NCBI RefSeq assembly: GCF_002795425.1
Contig: NZ_PHHA01000026.1
Span: 1-64,000, forward strand
Direction of reading: 5' to 3'
Source: Conservatibacter flavescens
GTDB lineage: Bacteria > Pseudomonadota > Gammaproteobacteria > Enterobacterales > Pasteurellaceae
Length of the DNA stretch: 64,000 nucleotides
Numbering within the stretch: the first letter of the stretch is position 1; the number at the start of each line of letters is the position of its first letter. Made by a program: the position numbers and the translations under genes. This document shows positions 1-8,404 of the stretch, one piece after another. The notes beneath the pieces were generated by a model that searched no databases, was not told the DNA's origin, and was given only the letters and a program-made list of their open reading frames with translations.

Positions 1-89
1 CGTTGAATTTTTAGTATAAGGAAATCATCATCATTTTGCATTAACTTTCTGCTATTGTTCACTTATCAGATGTGTTAACTGGCTGGGTA

Positions 90-152
90 GATAACCCTGT
101 CGGCCAGCTAGATAACCCGTTCGTCCGGATAGATAACCTTATCGTCCGGGCA
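90..152. repeat. Three tandem 21-bp repeats
   Basis: Units beginning GATAACC start at 90, 111 and 132, giving an exact 21-bp period. Each carries a version of GTCGTCCGG after the GATAACC core. A further unit of the same kind lies at 1372, inside the second copy of the long direct repeat. The units form the left edge of the composite repeat and show no coding potential. Confidence 0.85.
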
Positions 153-258
153 CGGCAGCGCCGTACCCGGTTACGCATGGTTCAGCCGCTTTGCGGCTGG
201 GGATTTGGTGGGGGTTAAAAATAACGATAAAAATAAGGGGCGTATGCAATACGCCCCT
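121..258 (+). repeat. Long direct repeat, copy 1 (partner at 1361-1498)
   Basis: This 138-bp stretch matches 1361-1498 almost base for base at a constant offset of 1240. Both contain the inverted-repeat element CCGGGCACGG...CCGTACCCGG, then GGTTACGCATGG, AGCCGC..GCGGCT, and a closing palindrome of the AGGGGCGTAT...ATACGCCCCT type. The two copies enclose the toxin-antitoxin pair. A related composite in reverse orientation lies at 9584-9712. Confidence 0.88.
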
Positions 259-573
259 ACACCGCATAACCAATTGATTTTAAATGATATTTATCTTTGA
301 TTTGTAGGGGCGTATTGCATACGCCCCTGTCTGTGAGGGGATTTGTTGGAGTTTAAAAATAACGATAAAAACAAGGGGCGTATGCTATACGCCCCCACAT
401 CGAATAACTAATTGATTTTAAATGATATTTTTCTTTGGTTTGTAGGGGCGTATTGCATACGCCCCTATCTGTGGTGGGGTTTGTTGGGTTTAAAAATAAC
501 GATAAAAATAAGGGGCGTATGCAATACGCCCCTACTCAACATAACCGATTGATTTTAAATGATGTTTTTCTTT
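200..573 (+). repeat. Tandem 137/138-bp repeat carrying GTAGGGGCGTAT palindromes
   Basis: The string ATAACGATAAAAA recurs at 221, 359 and 496, so the period is 138 then 137 bp and about 2.7 copies are present. Each unit holds two 23-bp near-perfect palindromes of the AGGGGCGTAT-GC-ATACGCCCCT type. They lie at 236-258, 306-328, 374-396, 444-466 and 511-533, separated by an AT-rich spacer containing GATTTTAAATGAT. No gene is visible in this stretch. The last palindrome lies just downstream of the antitoxin gene and could end its transcript, although it has no U-tract. Confidence 0.88.
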
Positions 574-936
574 TTATCGTAAATCATGAATAAGTTCTGG
601 TTTACGATGTAATAAGTCAAGGAGGGTTTTGGCTGCACCACTAGGATTGCGTATACCTTGTTCCCACGATCTTAATGTGCTAAGTGAAATACCTAATTTT
701 TCTGCAAATTTAGGCTGTGATAAATTAAGTTGGTTTCGTGTTTCCACGATAGGCGATACATTGATATGGGTTACGCGTGATTTGTTATAGTCGCCATTTT
801 TCATTTGAGTGAGTGTGTCACGTAAATCATCTGCGTGTTCAGCCATATCCGGATCATCTTCAATAATCGCATTCACGAGATTATCCACATTCCAAGCTTG
901 CGTTTTAGCTTGAATCGCTTGATAGACCTTATCCAT
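574..936 (-). CDS. XRE-family antitoxin of a toxin-first TA pair
   Basis: A 120-residue protein with a helix-turn-helix of the XRE/Cro type in its second half (about residues 65-105; key stretch LSQPKFAEKLGIS then LRSWEQGIRNPSG). The acidic N-terminal part probably holds the toxin-binding or dimerisation segment. It starts inside the end of the toxin gene (8-bp overlap), so the two are translationally coupled. In HigBA-like modules of this order the antitoxin neutralises the toxin and represses the shared promoter. That family role is known; the role here is inferred from domain and order. NadS or HigA are both reasonable family names. Confidence 0.8.
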   Translation of the reverse strand: MDKVYQAIQAKTQAWNVDNLVNAIIEDDPDMAEHADDLRDTLTQMKNGDYNKSRVTHINVSPIVETRNQLNLSQPKFAEKLGISLSTLRSWEQGIRNPSGAAKTLLDLLHRKPELIHDLR

Positions 937-1240
937 TTTTCACTCCTTTAAGTTGTTGGATTTCTTGATTTGAGAGGTTTTCTTTTTCATTTTTAGCGTA
1001 AATATCTACCATTACAATTACGCCATTCTCAAGTAAATTAAAATAAATTATCCTCGCTCCGCCACGTTTTCCTTTACCGTTGGCTTGCCAGCGAATTTTT
1101 CGCATTCCGTCTGCTTGGGGAATGACATCCCCCATTAAAGGGTGTTGGGAGATATAGCTAAAAAATTCTAGTCGTTCATCTTCTGTCCAAACATGTTTTA
1201 CTTTTTGCTGAAATTTTGGGTGTTCGATGATGGTATACAT
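929..1240 (-). CDS. RelE/ParE-superfamily toxin (HigB-like)
   Basis: A 103-residue basic protein with the RelE/HigB pattern: the central stretch ADGMRKIRWQANGKGKRGGARIIYF matches the conserved core in which basic residues contact RNA or the ribosome, followed by a hydrophobic strand and a C-terminal NEKENLSNQEIQQLK helix. It has a good ribosome site (GGAGATATAAG before ATG). It is the first gene of the pair and overlaps the antitoxin by 8 bp, as in higBA. The likely activity is ribosome-dependent mRNA cleavage, but the superfamily also contains gyrase poisons (ParE), so the target is not certain. The pair sits between two 138-bp direct repeats. Confidence 0.8.
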   Translation of the reverse strand: MYTIIEHPKFQQKVKHVWTEDERLEFFSYISQHPLMGDVIPQADGMRKIRWQANGKGKRGGARIIYFNLLENGVIVMVDIYAKNEKENLSNQEIQQLKGVKNG

Positions 1241-1263
1241 CTTATATCTCCTTATCTGAATGT

Positions 1264-1291
1264 ATTATACTACCACATTGTAATATTTCAA
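1264..1291 (-). promoter_or_regulatory. Sigma70 promoter of the toxin-antitoxin pair
   Basis: Reading the minus strand, TTGAAA (1291-1286) is followed after 16 bp by a consensus TATAAT (1269-1264), about 25 bp before the toxin start. The spacer and -10 region contain TATTAC and GTATAATA arms in imperfect inverted symmetry, a plausible operator for the antitoxin. The operator assignment is inference. Confidence 0.65.
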
Positions 1292-1360
1292 GGACATGGG
1301 TGTTATGCATAGAAATCAGGGGCGTATGTAATACGCCCCTATCTGTGGTGGGGGATCCGA

Positions 1361-1498
1361 TCGTTCGGCTAGATAACCCTGTCGTCCGGGCACGGCAACG
1401 CCGTACCCGGTTACGCATGGTTCAGCCGCTTTGCGGCTGGGGATTTGTTGGGGTTTAAAAATAACGATAAAAATTAGGGGCGTATGTAATACGCCCCT
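1361..1498 (+). repeat. Long direct repeat, copy 2 (partner at 121-258)
   Basis: Second copy of the 138-bp repeat. It starts TCGTTCGGCTAGATAACC and ends in the palindrome AGGGGCGTATGTAATACGCCCCT at 1476-1498. A lone palindrome of the same family also lies at 1318-1340. The terminal palindrome is 28 bp downstream of the porin stop codon and may help end porin transcription. Confidence 0.88.
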
Positions 1499-1525
1499 AT
1501 CAGGAAAAATTATATTAAGATGAAA

Positions 1526-2623
1526 TTAGAAGAGGATACGTGTACCAAGCACTGCGCGGTGGTTTTTCACTAACTCTTCGCCGCCTTGTTTCACTTTACC
1601 TGTACCGCCTTCAAGATAAACCACAACATGTTTGTTAAATTTGTGGTCTACACCCACCATCCAGCCACGCATTTTGTAGTCGTTACTTGTACCAGTAAAG
1701 GTATTAACATGTTGGTCTGAACGTTTTGCTTTTCCAAAATAATATTGTCCGTAAAGGGCGTTTTGTTCGGTGATATCCAGTTTTAAACCCACTAAGAAAC
1801 GGTTATTTTTGTTAAAGCCGTCATATGCGCCACTTGGTACGCTAGCGACTTTTTGGAAGTTGATATTTTTGCTGTTATAACCTTTGGTTGCTTTACCAAA
1901 TGCCCAGTCAAAACCAACTGTCACGCGTTGATATTTCACGTCAAATCCTACACCACCGCGTTTTAATTTGTATTCTGTGGTTTTTGTGCCATCTGTAGAT
2001 TGATTCACTTCGCTGAAACCAGAACCAAAGCGGAAAGCTAAGTCATTCCATTTTCCATCATAGAATAAACCAACACCATAACCTTGTCCTTCGTCCCAAG
2101 CGCTGTTACCACTAGATGTATTACCATCTTTTGTTGCATTACCAAAGTAGTAGTCTGCTGCAACACGGAAGCCGTTAAAGCGTGCAGACATAAAGTGTGC
2201 AGCTTTTTTGTGTGCATCAAAGAAGATATTGCCGCCCCAGTCATAGGTGTAGTTTGCTTTTGGAATGTGGTCTCCTAAATGAAGCTGACGACCGAAAGTT
2301 AATGTACCGATATCAGGATTGGTGAATCCGGCAAAGAGGCGATGGGCACGCATATTGCCACCGATTTCGTTTGCATTAGAGAAACGAAGTTCTACAGCCC
2401 CTAATGCAGAGAATCCCCCACCGATTTCTTGGTATGCACGGAAACGTACACGTGAACCTGTGTCACGTAACGTGGTACGTTCGTCTTTAAGATTTTGTAA
2501 CTCTAAATGCAAACGTCCATCTAGATCAATTTTGGTGCCGTCTTTTTGGTAAATTACACTTGCGTTTGCAGAGGTTGCTACGGTTGCCGCAGCGACAGCT
2601 AATGCAATAATTGTCTTTTTCAT
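1526..2623 (-). CDS. ompH: OmpH-type general porin
   Basis: A 365-residue outer-membrane porin of the Gram-negative OmpC/OmpF/OmpH superfamily. Residues 1-20 or 21 are a Sec signal peptide (MKKTIIALAVAAATVATSANA), followed by the porin N-terminal strand IYQKDGTKIDLDGRLHLEL. The chain shows alternating beta strands and ends in phenylalanine (GTRILF), the usual assembly signal for BAM. The start at 2623 is chosen because AGGA precedes that ATG and the signal peptide begins there; an upstream in-frame extension has no such support. It should form a trimeric 16-strand channel for small hydrophilic solutes. It lies alone, between the repeat region and the divergent nan operon. Porins of this family are major surface antigens in Pasteurella. 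Confidence 0.9.
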   Translation of the reverse strand: MKKTIIALAVAAATVATSANASVIYQKDGTKIDLDGRLHLELQNLKDERTTLRDTGSRVRFRAYQEIGGGFSALGAVELRFSNANEIGGNMRAHRLFAGFTNPDIGTLTFGRQLHLGDHIPKANYTYDWGGNIFFDAHKKAAHFMSARFNGFRVAADYYFGNATKDGNTSSGNSAWDEGQGYGVGLFYDGKWNDLAFRFGSGFSEVNQSTDGTKTTEYKLKRGGVGFDVKYQRVTVGFDWAFGKATKGYNSKNINFQKVASVPSGAYDGFNKNNRFLVGLKLDITEQNALYGQYYFGKAKRSDQHVNTFTGTSNDYKMRGWMVGVDHKFNKHVVVYLEGGTGKVKQGGEELVKNHRAVLGTRILF

Positions 2624-3116
2624 ATTGATTTCCTCATAAGTATAGGTTAAAACGGTTTTCCGTTTATTATGGTTAGTACGAAAGTGAATACACCACAACT
2701 TTCCGTCTTATAAGCTTCATCTACACGACAACCAAGACTACTGATAATCTTTTACCGCTCGTTATTTATTATCAACTTAACATGTAGATTGTTTATTGCC
2801 TTTCAGGTTTGGGTCTAAAAGGCTAAATCTTTTGCTTTTATGTGGCCTCTTTATGGCATTTCACTGCTTCTAAAAAAACGCCATGCCTATTGGCAAAGAA
2901 AATCCCTTATCATTCGGCAAACTGTCCACACCACTTTGAACATCAAGACATTGCCTACAGGACATGGCAATCAGATCAACGAGGCCCAACATTAGTAGCA
3001 TTAAACTTGTTATATTTTCCTGACTGCATAATAAAGCAATGAAATCATTTATTGCAATATTAAATGGAGTTTTATTTCAAAAATAAGAACTAGATCACAA
3101 ATTTTAATATTGCGCT
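2624..3116. other. Intergenic region between ompH and the nan operon
   Basis: No convincing gene is seen in this divergent gap. It contains the porin leader, with a short inverted repeat AAACGG/CCGTTT at 2650-2655 and 2660-2665 that would form a hairpin in the porin 5' UTR. An open stretch at 2842-3042 on the plus strand lacks a ribosome site, codon bias and recognisable motifs and is not called. I could not single out a convincing porin promoter. The right end carries the CRP-like site of the nan operon. Confidence 0.6.
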
Positions 3117-3145
3117 TTGAAAAAAATGCGTATTCTTTCCATAAT
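3081..3145 (+). promoter_or_regulatory. Nan operon promoter with CRP-like site
   Basis: TTGAAA (3117-3122), a 17-bp spacer and CATAAT (3140-3145) form a good sigma70 promoter. Upstream, TAAGA-N6-TCACA (3084-3099) has a perfect right half and a 3-of-5 left half of a CRP site. Its centre, 3091.5, is about 60-61 bp before the predicted start near 3152, the class I CRP position. In H. influenzae the nan genes are controlled by CRP together with SiaR (known); a SiaR site could not be recognised here. Confidence 0.6.
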
Positions 3146-3269
3146 ATTCCTGTCTAGCGTAGGGTTCATCGTGTTTTTTCATGGGAATCCAACGAGGTGA
3201 AATGGGTTTAGACATGGGGAATAAGTTGTGTCATAACGGCGTTTAAGTCATATTGATATAGGAGCAGGT

Positions 3270-3878
3270 ATGTTAAGCGATCAGGATATTTTTAAACGGT
3301 ATCAGGCTAAACAAACAGAATTTTCTAAACAAGCGGATATTACGTTAATTGGGCATTCGTTGTTTGATATGTGGAGCGATATTTTAGATGACGATTTACA
3401 ATTAGCTGGGCAGTCGGTGGCAAATTTGGGCATTTCCGGTGTCAGCGCGCGGCAATATCTTGATGTGATTATTCAGCCAAATTTGATTTCCCACTTAGGG
3501 CAGGCGGTTTTTCTCTTTTTAGGGGTCAACGATATTGTCAAGGAACCCGATTACAGCCCTAAACAAGTCGTCGCTTGGTTAGACGAGATTTTGGCAGGCT
3601 GTCGAAAAATTGCCCCACATTCACATTATTTTTTATTAGAGGCAACGCCGGTTAACAATATTGATACGGTCACCAATGCACAAATTAATACGCTTAATCA
3701 ATACCTCAGAAGCCATTGCCCTGTTGGGGTGCAATTTGTAGACACTCAGGATAGCTTTTTAGATAACAATGGGGAGTTAGATTTGGCATTATGTGTGGAC
3801 GGTTTGCATTTCAGTCCATTGGGTTATCAGCGTTTAACCGCTATTTTAGAAAAGCAGTTAACGAATTTACAAAAATAA
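3270..3878 (+). CDS. SGNH/GDSL-family hydrolase, candidate sialate O-acetylesterase
   Basis: A 202-residue cytoplasmic protein with all four SGNH blocks: GHS with nucleophile Ser30, Gly54 in NLGISG, Asn87 in GVND, and Asp177/His180 in DGLH. It has no signal peptide. Being first in the sialic acid operon and reading through to nanE 89 bp later suggests that it removes an ester group from the sugar, most simply the O-acetyl group of O-acetylated sialic acids, so that NanA can cleave them. E. coli NanS does this with an SGNH fold, but this protein is smaller and not obviously orthologous. The fold and catalytic residues are seen; the substrate is inferred. A lysophospholipase or thioesterase-like role remains possible. 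Confidence 0.75.
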   Translation: MLSDQDIFKRYQAKQTEFSKQADITLIGHSLFDMWSDILDDDLQLAGQSVANLGISGVSARQYLDVIIQPNLISHLGQAVFLFLGVNDIVKEPDYSPKQVVAWLDEILAGCRKIAPHSHYFLLEATPVNNIDTVTNAQINTLNQYLRSHCPVGVQFVDTQDSFLDNNGELDLALCVDGLHFSPLGYQRLTAILEKQLTNLQK

Positions 3879-3967
3879 TGAAAAAATCACTTGTTATTTG
3901 CTGAAACTAGGTCTATCCTAGATTTTGAATAAATTCTCCATCTTGTCACACTTTATACGGAGTTAAT

Positions 3968-4657
3968 ATGTCAAAACTATCACATTCAGATATTCTTCAA
4001 ACAATAAATAATGGATTGATAGCCTCCTGCCAACCTGTAGATGATGGCCCTTTGGATAAGCCTGAAATTGTGGCTGCAATGGCCCAAGCTTCTATCATTG
4101 GTGGCGCAGCCGGTTTGCGAATAGAAGGGGTAGATAACTTAAAAGCCACTCGCCCTTATATTTCCGCGCCCATTATTGCTATTGTGAAACGCGATTTAAG
4201 CGATAGCCCTATACGCATTACGCCTTTTTTAGAAGATATTGAAGCCTTAGCCGCTGCGGGTGCGGATATTATTGCTGTCGATGGGACAAATCGTCCTCGC
4301 CCTGTTGATATTGAAAGTGCGGTGAAAAAAATCAAAGAATTAGGTTGTTTGGCGATGGCTGACTGCTCTACCCTCGAAGAGGGCTTATATTGTCAGCAAC
4401 TAGGCTTTGATATTATTGGTAGCACGATGTCAGGCTATACCGGTGGCGATGTGCCTGCGGAGCCGGATTATCAATTGGTCAAAGATCTGCGTGCTGCGGG
4501 CTGCTATGTTATGGCAGAGGGGCGATACAATACGCCGGAGCTGGCTAAAGTTGCCATAGAAATTGGAGCAAACTGTGTAACAGTAGGTTCAGCCTTGACA
4601 CGTTTGGAGCATATGGTGAGTGGATTTGTTAAAGCAATTCATTCTGCTAACGCTTAA
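3968..4657 (+). CDS. nanE: N-acetylmannosamine-6-phosphate 2-epimerase
   Basis: A 229-residue TIM barrel of the NanE family. It converts ManNAc-6-phosphate to GlcNAc-6-phosphate, the step between NanK and NagA. Visible family marks are Lys74 in IVKRDL and Glu184 in [10 protein letters not shown], which correspond to the catalytic Lys/Glu pair, the substrate loop DGTNRPRP (about 105-112), and the phosphate-binding GSTMSGYT (151-158). The length matches the family. It has a GGAG ribosome site and is followed 84 bp later by nanK. Confidence 0.96.
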   Translation: MSKLSHSDILQTINNGLIASCQPVDDGPLDKPEIVAAMAQASIIGGAAGLRIEGVDNLKATRPYISAPIIAIVKRDLSDSPIRITPFLEDIEALAAAGADIIAVDGTNRPRPVDIESAVKKIKELGCLAMADCSTLEEGLYCQQLGFDIIGSTMSGYTGGDVPAEPDYQLVKDLRAAGCYVMAEGRYNTPELAKVAIEIGANCVTVGSALTRLEHMVSGFVKAIHSANA

Positions 4658-4741
4658 ATTGAGGCATTCTGCTCCTATTGCATAAGCAGTGAGTTGCTTT
4701 TGTCCGTTTGTTAACAATCTACATAAATAAAGGAATAGATT

Positions 4742-5620
4742 ATGCGTTGTTTAGCCATTGATATTGGTGGAACAAAAATAGCAGCCGCTTTAGTTGAAAA
4801 CCGCCAGTTAAGCCAACGTTTACAGATTACAACCCCTCAAGATGATAGTGCGCAGGCCATGCGTGAGACTTTGGGCAAGCTGATTCAGTCTTATGAGGGG
4901 CAGTTTGATTATGTTGCTGTGGCTTCCACAGGGATTATTAATCAAGGTGTGCTAACCGCTCTGAATCCCAATAACTTAGGCGGACTTGCGCATTTCCCTC
5001 TAAAAGACAGCATTGCGGATTATACGGATAAGCCCATTTACTTACTCAATGACGTGCAAGCCGCAGCCTTTGCCGAATATCAATTTGTCGATCAGAAACA
5101 AACGCCTAATTTTGCCTTTATTACGGTGTCCACAGGCGTGGGCGGCGGTATTATTTTAAATGGTCAATTGCAAACCGGTTTAAATGGTATTGCTGGGCAT
5201 ATTGGCCATACTCTTGCCGATCCTCATGGTGACATGTGTGGTTGTGGGCGACGTGGCTGTGTGGAGGCTATTGCTTCTGGCCGTGCGATTGAAAAAGCGG
5301 CACAGCAATGGGAAACCCCTTGTTCACCAAAAGAGGTTTTTGAACGCTTTCGAAAAAATGATGAAAAAGCGACCGCACTTGTCCATCGCTCCGCCCAAGC
5401 CATTGCAGATTTAGTGGCCAATTTGGTCATTAGTTTAGATATTCAACATGTTGTGATTGGTGGAAGTGTGGGGTTGGCCGAAGGATATTTACCTTTGGTT
5501 GACCAATATTTAATGGATAAACCGCATTTTTATCATTGTCAATTAAGTCGCGCTCAATATGCTGGTGATGCGGGCTTAATTGGTGCGGCTTCTTGGGGAG
5601 CTTGTCACATGGGTGTTTAA
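4742..5620 (+). CDS. nanK: N-acetylmannosamine kinase (ROK family)
   Basis: A 292-residue ROK sugar kinase that phosphorylates ManNAc released by NanA, using ATP. The N-terminal phosphate loop DIGGTK is at residues 7-12, the catalytic aspartate at Asp104 in LLND, and the ROK zinc site consists of His156 (GHIGH) with Cys166, Cys168 and Cys173 in the CGCGRRGCVE motif. In H. influenzae and E. coli the gene sits between nanE and other nan genes, as here. It is followed 51 bp later by the RpiR-type regulator. Specificity for ManNAc rather than another amino sugar is inferred from the operon. Confidence 0.95.
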   Translation: MRCLAIDIGGTKIAAALVENRQLSQRLQITTPQDDSAQAMRETLGKLIQSYEGQFDYVAVASTGIINQGVLTALNPNNLGGLAHFPLKDSIADYTDKPIYLLNDVQAAAFAEYQFVDQKQTPNFAFITVSTGVGGGIILNGQLQTGLNGIAGHIGHTLADPHGDMCGCGRRGCVEAIASGRAIEKAAQQWETPCSPKEVFERFRKNDEKATALVHRSAQAIADLVANLVISLDIQHVVIGGSVGLAEGYLPLVDQYLMDKPHFYHCQLSRAQYAGDAGLIGAASWGACHMGV

Positions 5621-5671
5621 CCCTATGATAAACATGAGTTTTTTAATTGATGAGCAGCAATAGGATATGAT

Positions 5672-6544
5672 ATGGCAGTCAACAAAAATAGGCATATTTT
5701 AGACACAATGAAAGCCTTGCATAGCAGCCTGACAAAAACCGAAAAACATATTGCTCAGCAGATTCTGAAAAACCCTGACAAACTTAATCAAGCTTCTTTA
5801 TCTGAGGTGGCGGGTTGGCTTGATGTTGGGGAAGCGACATTTATTCGTTTTTGTCGTACCTTAGGTTTTAAGGGGTTTAGCGATTTCAAAATGGAACTGG
5901 CCATTGAACTCGCCACCCAAGAGCAACAAGAACAATCGTTATTAGATACGGAAATTAATGCCTCTGATGATTCATTACAGATCGCTTTAAAGTTGCAATC
6001 GGTGATTAACAAGGTAATTAGTGAGACCATTAATTTATTGGATTTTTCCGTATTAACCCAAGTTGTACAGGAATTGCGTAAGGCAAAGCGTTTATTTTTA
6101 TTTGGTGTCGGTTCTTCGGGGATTACTGCAGAAGATGCCAAGAATAAATTTATGCGTATCGGTTTTCAGGTAGATGCTGTGAATAATAATCACTTTATGT
6201 ATATGCATGCGGCACTGATGAAAAAAGGTGATGTGGTGATTGGAATTAGCCATTCCGGTCAATCCAATGAAATTATTAAGGCGCTTAGCATTGCGCATGA
6301 GGCAGGGGCCAAGACAGTGGCGATTACCCATAACCTCCGTTCGCCGATTACCAAAGTCGCAGATTATGTGCTACATAATGGCAATCGTCAAAGCAATTTA
6401 CAAGGGGACTCTATCGGCACCAAAATCACTCAGCTATTTGTATTGGATCTGATTTATACCCTGATTGTTCAAGCCGAAGAAAGCAAAGCGATTAAGTTAA
6501 AACAAAAAACCGTCGATGTCATTTTAGAACAACAAATTAGTTAA
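5672..6544 (+). CDS. siaR: RpiR-family regulator of sialic acid genes (SiaR/NanR type)
   Basis: A 290-residue RpiR-family transcription factor. Residues 1-77 form the helix-turn-helix domain (TKTEKHIAQQIL, then SEVAGWLDVGEATFIRFCRTLGFKGF), and about 120-260 form the sugar-phosphate-binding SIS domain (LFGVGSSGITAEDAKNKF and GISHSGQSNEI). In H. influenzae the equivalent gene encodes SiaR, which represses nan genes and responds to glucosamine-6-phosphate, the product of NagA here. This is unlike the GntR-type NanR of E. coli. The gene sits inside the operon it probably controls, 20 bp before nanA. Confidence 0.9.
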   Translation: MAVNKNRHILDTMKALHSSLTKTEKHIAQQILKNPDKLNQASLSEVAGWLDVGEATFIRFCRTLGFKGFSDFKMELAIELATQEQQEQSLLDTEINASDDSLQIALKLQSVINKVISETINLLDFSVLTQVVQELRKAKRLFLFGVGSSGITAEDAKNKFMRIGFQVDAVNNNHFMYMHAALMKKGDVVIGISHSGQSNEIIKALSIAHEAGAKTVAITHNLRSPITKVADYVLHNGNRQSNLQGDSIGTKITQLFVLDLIYTLIVQAEESKAIKLKQKTVDVILEQQIS

Positions 6545-6563
6545 CATTTACTAGGAGAGAAAA

Positions 6564-7448
6564 ATGAAAAATTTAACCGGTATTTTTAGTGCATTATTGG
6601 TTTCATTTAATGAAGATGGGTCGATTAATGAACGAGGCTTGCGTGAAATTATTCGCCATAACATTGATAAAATGAAAGTCGATGGGCTTTATGTCGGGGG
6701 CAGCACTGGAGAAAACTTTATGTTATCCACTGCTGAGAAAAGAGAAATTTTTCGTATTGCCAAAGATGAAGCACGCGATGAAATTGCGTTAATTGCACAA
6801 GTCGGTAGTGTGAATCTACAAGAAGCGGTTGAACTTGGAAAATATGCGACTGAATTGGGTTATGATTGTTTATCTGCGGTCACTCCGTTTTATTACAAAT
6901 TCAGTTTTGCCGAAATTAAACATTACTATGACACAATTATTGCTGAAACCGGTAATAACATGATTGTGTATTCCATTCCTTTCCTGACTGGGGTAAATAT
7001 TGGCGTTGAACAGTTTGGCGAACTCTACCAAAATCCGAAGATTATCGGGGTGAAATTTACTGCCGGGGATTTCTATTTATTAGAGCGTTTGAAAAAAGCC
7101 TATCCAAATCATTTAATTTGGGCTGGATTTGATGAAATGATGTTACCTGCTGCTGCTTTGGGTGTTGATGGCGCAATTGGTAGTACATTCAATGTTAACG
7201 GTATTCGCGCACGTCAAATTTTTGAGTTAACCCGTGCGGGTAAATTAGATGAGGCTTTGAGTGTGCAACATGTTACCAATGATTTAATTGAGGGTATTCT
7301 TGCCAATGGCTTATATTTAACCATTAAAGAGTTGTTGAAACTTGAAGGGGTGGATGCGGGCTATTGTCGCGAGCCGATGACGGCTAAAGCCACTGCGGAA
7401 CAAGTCGCAAAAGCGAAAGCGTTAAAAGAGAAATTTTTATCCGCCTAA
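6564..7448 (+). CDS. nanA: N-acetylneuraminate lyase
   Basis: A 294-residue class I aldolase of the DapA/NanA family that splits N-acetylneuraminate into pyruvate and ManNAc. The Schiff-base lysine is Lys164 (GVKFTAGD), the catalytic tyrosine Tyr136 (VYSIPF), and the carboxylate-binding loop GGSTGE is at 45-50; Ser47 and Thr48 are typical of sialic acid lyases. The ribosome site AGGAGAG is good and it follows the regulator by 20 bp. Two hairpins separate it from nagB. Confidence 0.96.
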   Translation: MKNLTGIFSALLVSFNEDGSINERGLREIIRHNIDKMKVDGLYVGGSTGENFMLSTAEKREIFRIAKDEARDEIALIAQVGSVNLQEAVELGKYATELGYDCLSAVTPFYYKFSFAEIKHYYDTIIAETGNNMIVYSIPFLTGVNIGVEQFGELYQNPKIIGVKFTAGDFYLLERLKKAYPNHLIWAGFDEMMLPAAALGVDGAIGSTFNVNGIRARQIFELTRAGKLDEALSVQHVTNDLIEGILANGLYLTIKELLKLEGVDAGYCREPMTAKATAEQVAKAKALKEKFLSA

Positions 7449-7479
7449 GTTTGATAGGAAAATAAAGGCGTTAATACTT

Positions 7480-7527
7480 AGCGGGTAGTCGCCCTACCCG
7501 CTTAATCTAAGCAGCGATATTACGCTG
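7480..7527 (+). other. Two consecutive hairpins between nanA and nagB
   Basis: AGCGGGTAG (7480-7488) pairs perfectly with CTACCCGCT (7494-7502) over a 5-nt loop. CAGCG (7512-7516) can pair with CGCTG (7523-7527). Neither is followed by a U-tract, so they look more like processing or stabilising hairpins than a strong terminator. They may set different levels of nan and nag messages. Confidence 0.65.
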
Positions 7528-7590
7528 ATTGTAGTCTACGATCCTCAATGTTATTCAACACACTCTAAGTGAGAAATAAGGAAATTATTT

Positions 7591-8394
7591 ATGCGTTTAA
7601 TTCCATTAAAAAATGATGAGCAAGTCAGCAAATGGGCAGCGCGCCATATTGTAGAGCGAATTAACCATTTTAACCCGACCGCTGAACGTCCTTTTGTATT
7701 AGGGTTGCCGACTGGCGGGACACCGCTAAAAACTTATAAAGAATTAATTAGACTTTATCAAGCCGGCGAGGTCAGTTTTAAACATGTTGTAACGTTTAAT
7801 ATGGACGAATATGTGGGACTGCCAAAAGAACATCCGGAAAGCTACCATTCTTTTATGTACAATAATTTCTTCAATCATGTGGATATTCAACCACAAAATA
7901 TTAATATCCTTGATGGTAATACGGACGATCACGATGCAGAGTGTCGTCGTTATGAAGAAAAAATTCAGTCTTATGGAAAAATTCATTTGTTTATGGGAGG
8001 CGTAGGGGTTGATGGGCATATTGCCTTTAATGAACCTGGTTCTTCTTTGAGTTCTCGCACTCGGATTAAAACCCTAACGGAAGATACTTTAATCGCCAAT
8101 TCCCGTTTTTTTAATCACGATGTGAATCAAGTGCCGAAATATGCGCTGACTATTGGTGTGGGAACATTACTTGATGCTGAAGAAGTCATGTTACTCATTA
8201 CGGGTCACAATAAAGCCCTTGCCCTACAAGCTGGCGTGGAAGGCTGTATTAATCACTTATGGACGATTAGTGCATTACAATTACACCGCCATGCTATTTT
8301 TGTGGCAGATGAACCGGCTATGCAAGAATTAAAAGTAAAAACAGTGAAATATTTTACCGAACTTGAAGCCCGTGCCATTCACAGCGTATTGTAA
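7591..8394 (+). CDS. nagB: Glucosamine-6-phosphate deaminase
   Basis: A 267-residue NagB that converts glucosamine-6-phosphate to fructose-6-phosphate and ammonia, the exit to glycolysis. The substrate loop GLPTGGTP (38-45) and the active-site residues Asp72/Glu73 (NMDEY), Asp141, His143 and Glu148 ([12 protein letters not shown]) are all present. Length and sequence match the hexameric E. coli type. It lies 143 bp after nanA and 10 bp before nagA, so nagB and nagA are coupled, in the reverse order to that seen in many Gram-positives but the same as H. influenzae. Confidence 0.97.
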   Translation: MRLIPLKNDEQVSKWAARHIVERINHFNPTAERPFVLGLPTGGTPLKTYKELIRLYQAGEVSFKHVVTFNMDEYVGLPKEHPESYHSFMYNNFFNHVDIQPQNINILDGNTDDHDAECRRYEEKIQSYGKIHLFMGGVGVDGHIAFNEPGSSLSSRTRIKTLTEDTLIANSRFFNHDVNQVPKYALTIGVGTLLDAEEVMLLITGHNKALALQAGVEGCINHLWTISALQLHRHAIFVADEPAMQELKVKTVKYFTELEARAIHSVL

Positions 8395-8404
8395 GGAAAT
8401 TTAA

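Noticed and set aside
221-533. CRISPR array at the left end
   Set aside because: The units are 137/138 bp tandem repeats with internal palindromes, not short repeats with unique spacers, and no cas genes are present.
574-1240. Prophage fragment around the toxin-antitoxin genes
   Set aside because: No integrase, terminase or structural gene occurs nearby, and neighbours are ordinary chromosomal genes.
2842-3042. Open frame of 66 codons between ompH and the nan operon
   Set aside because: No ribosome site, no recognisable motif, odd composition, and it overlaps the upstream control region of both genes.
3181-3246. 21-codon frame in the nan leader (starts MGIQRGEMGLD)
   Set aside because: No ribosome site and no attenuator-like structure behind it; the codons show no bias for any amino acid that would suggest a leader peptide.
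7503-7590. glmS-type ribozyme or riboswitch before nagB
   Set aside because: The segment is too short and lacks the conserved core; only two small hairpins are seen.
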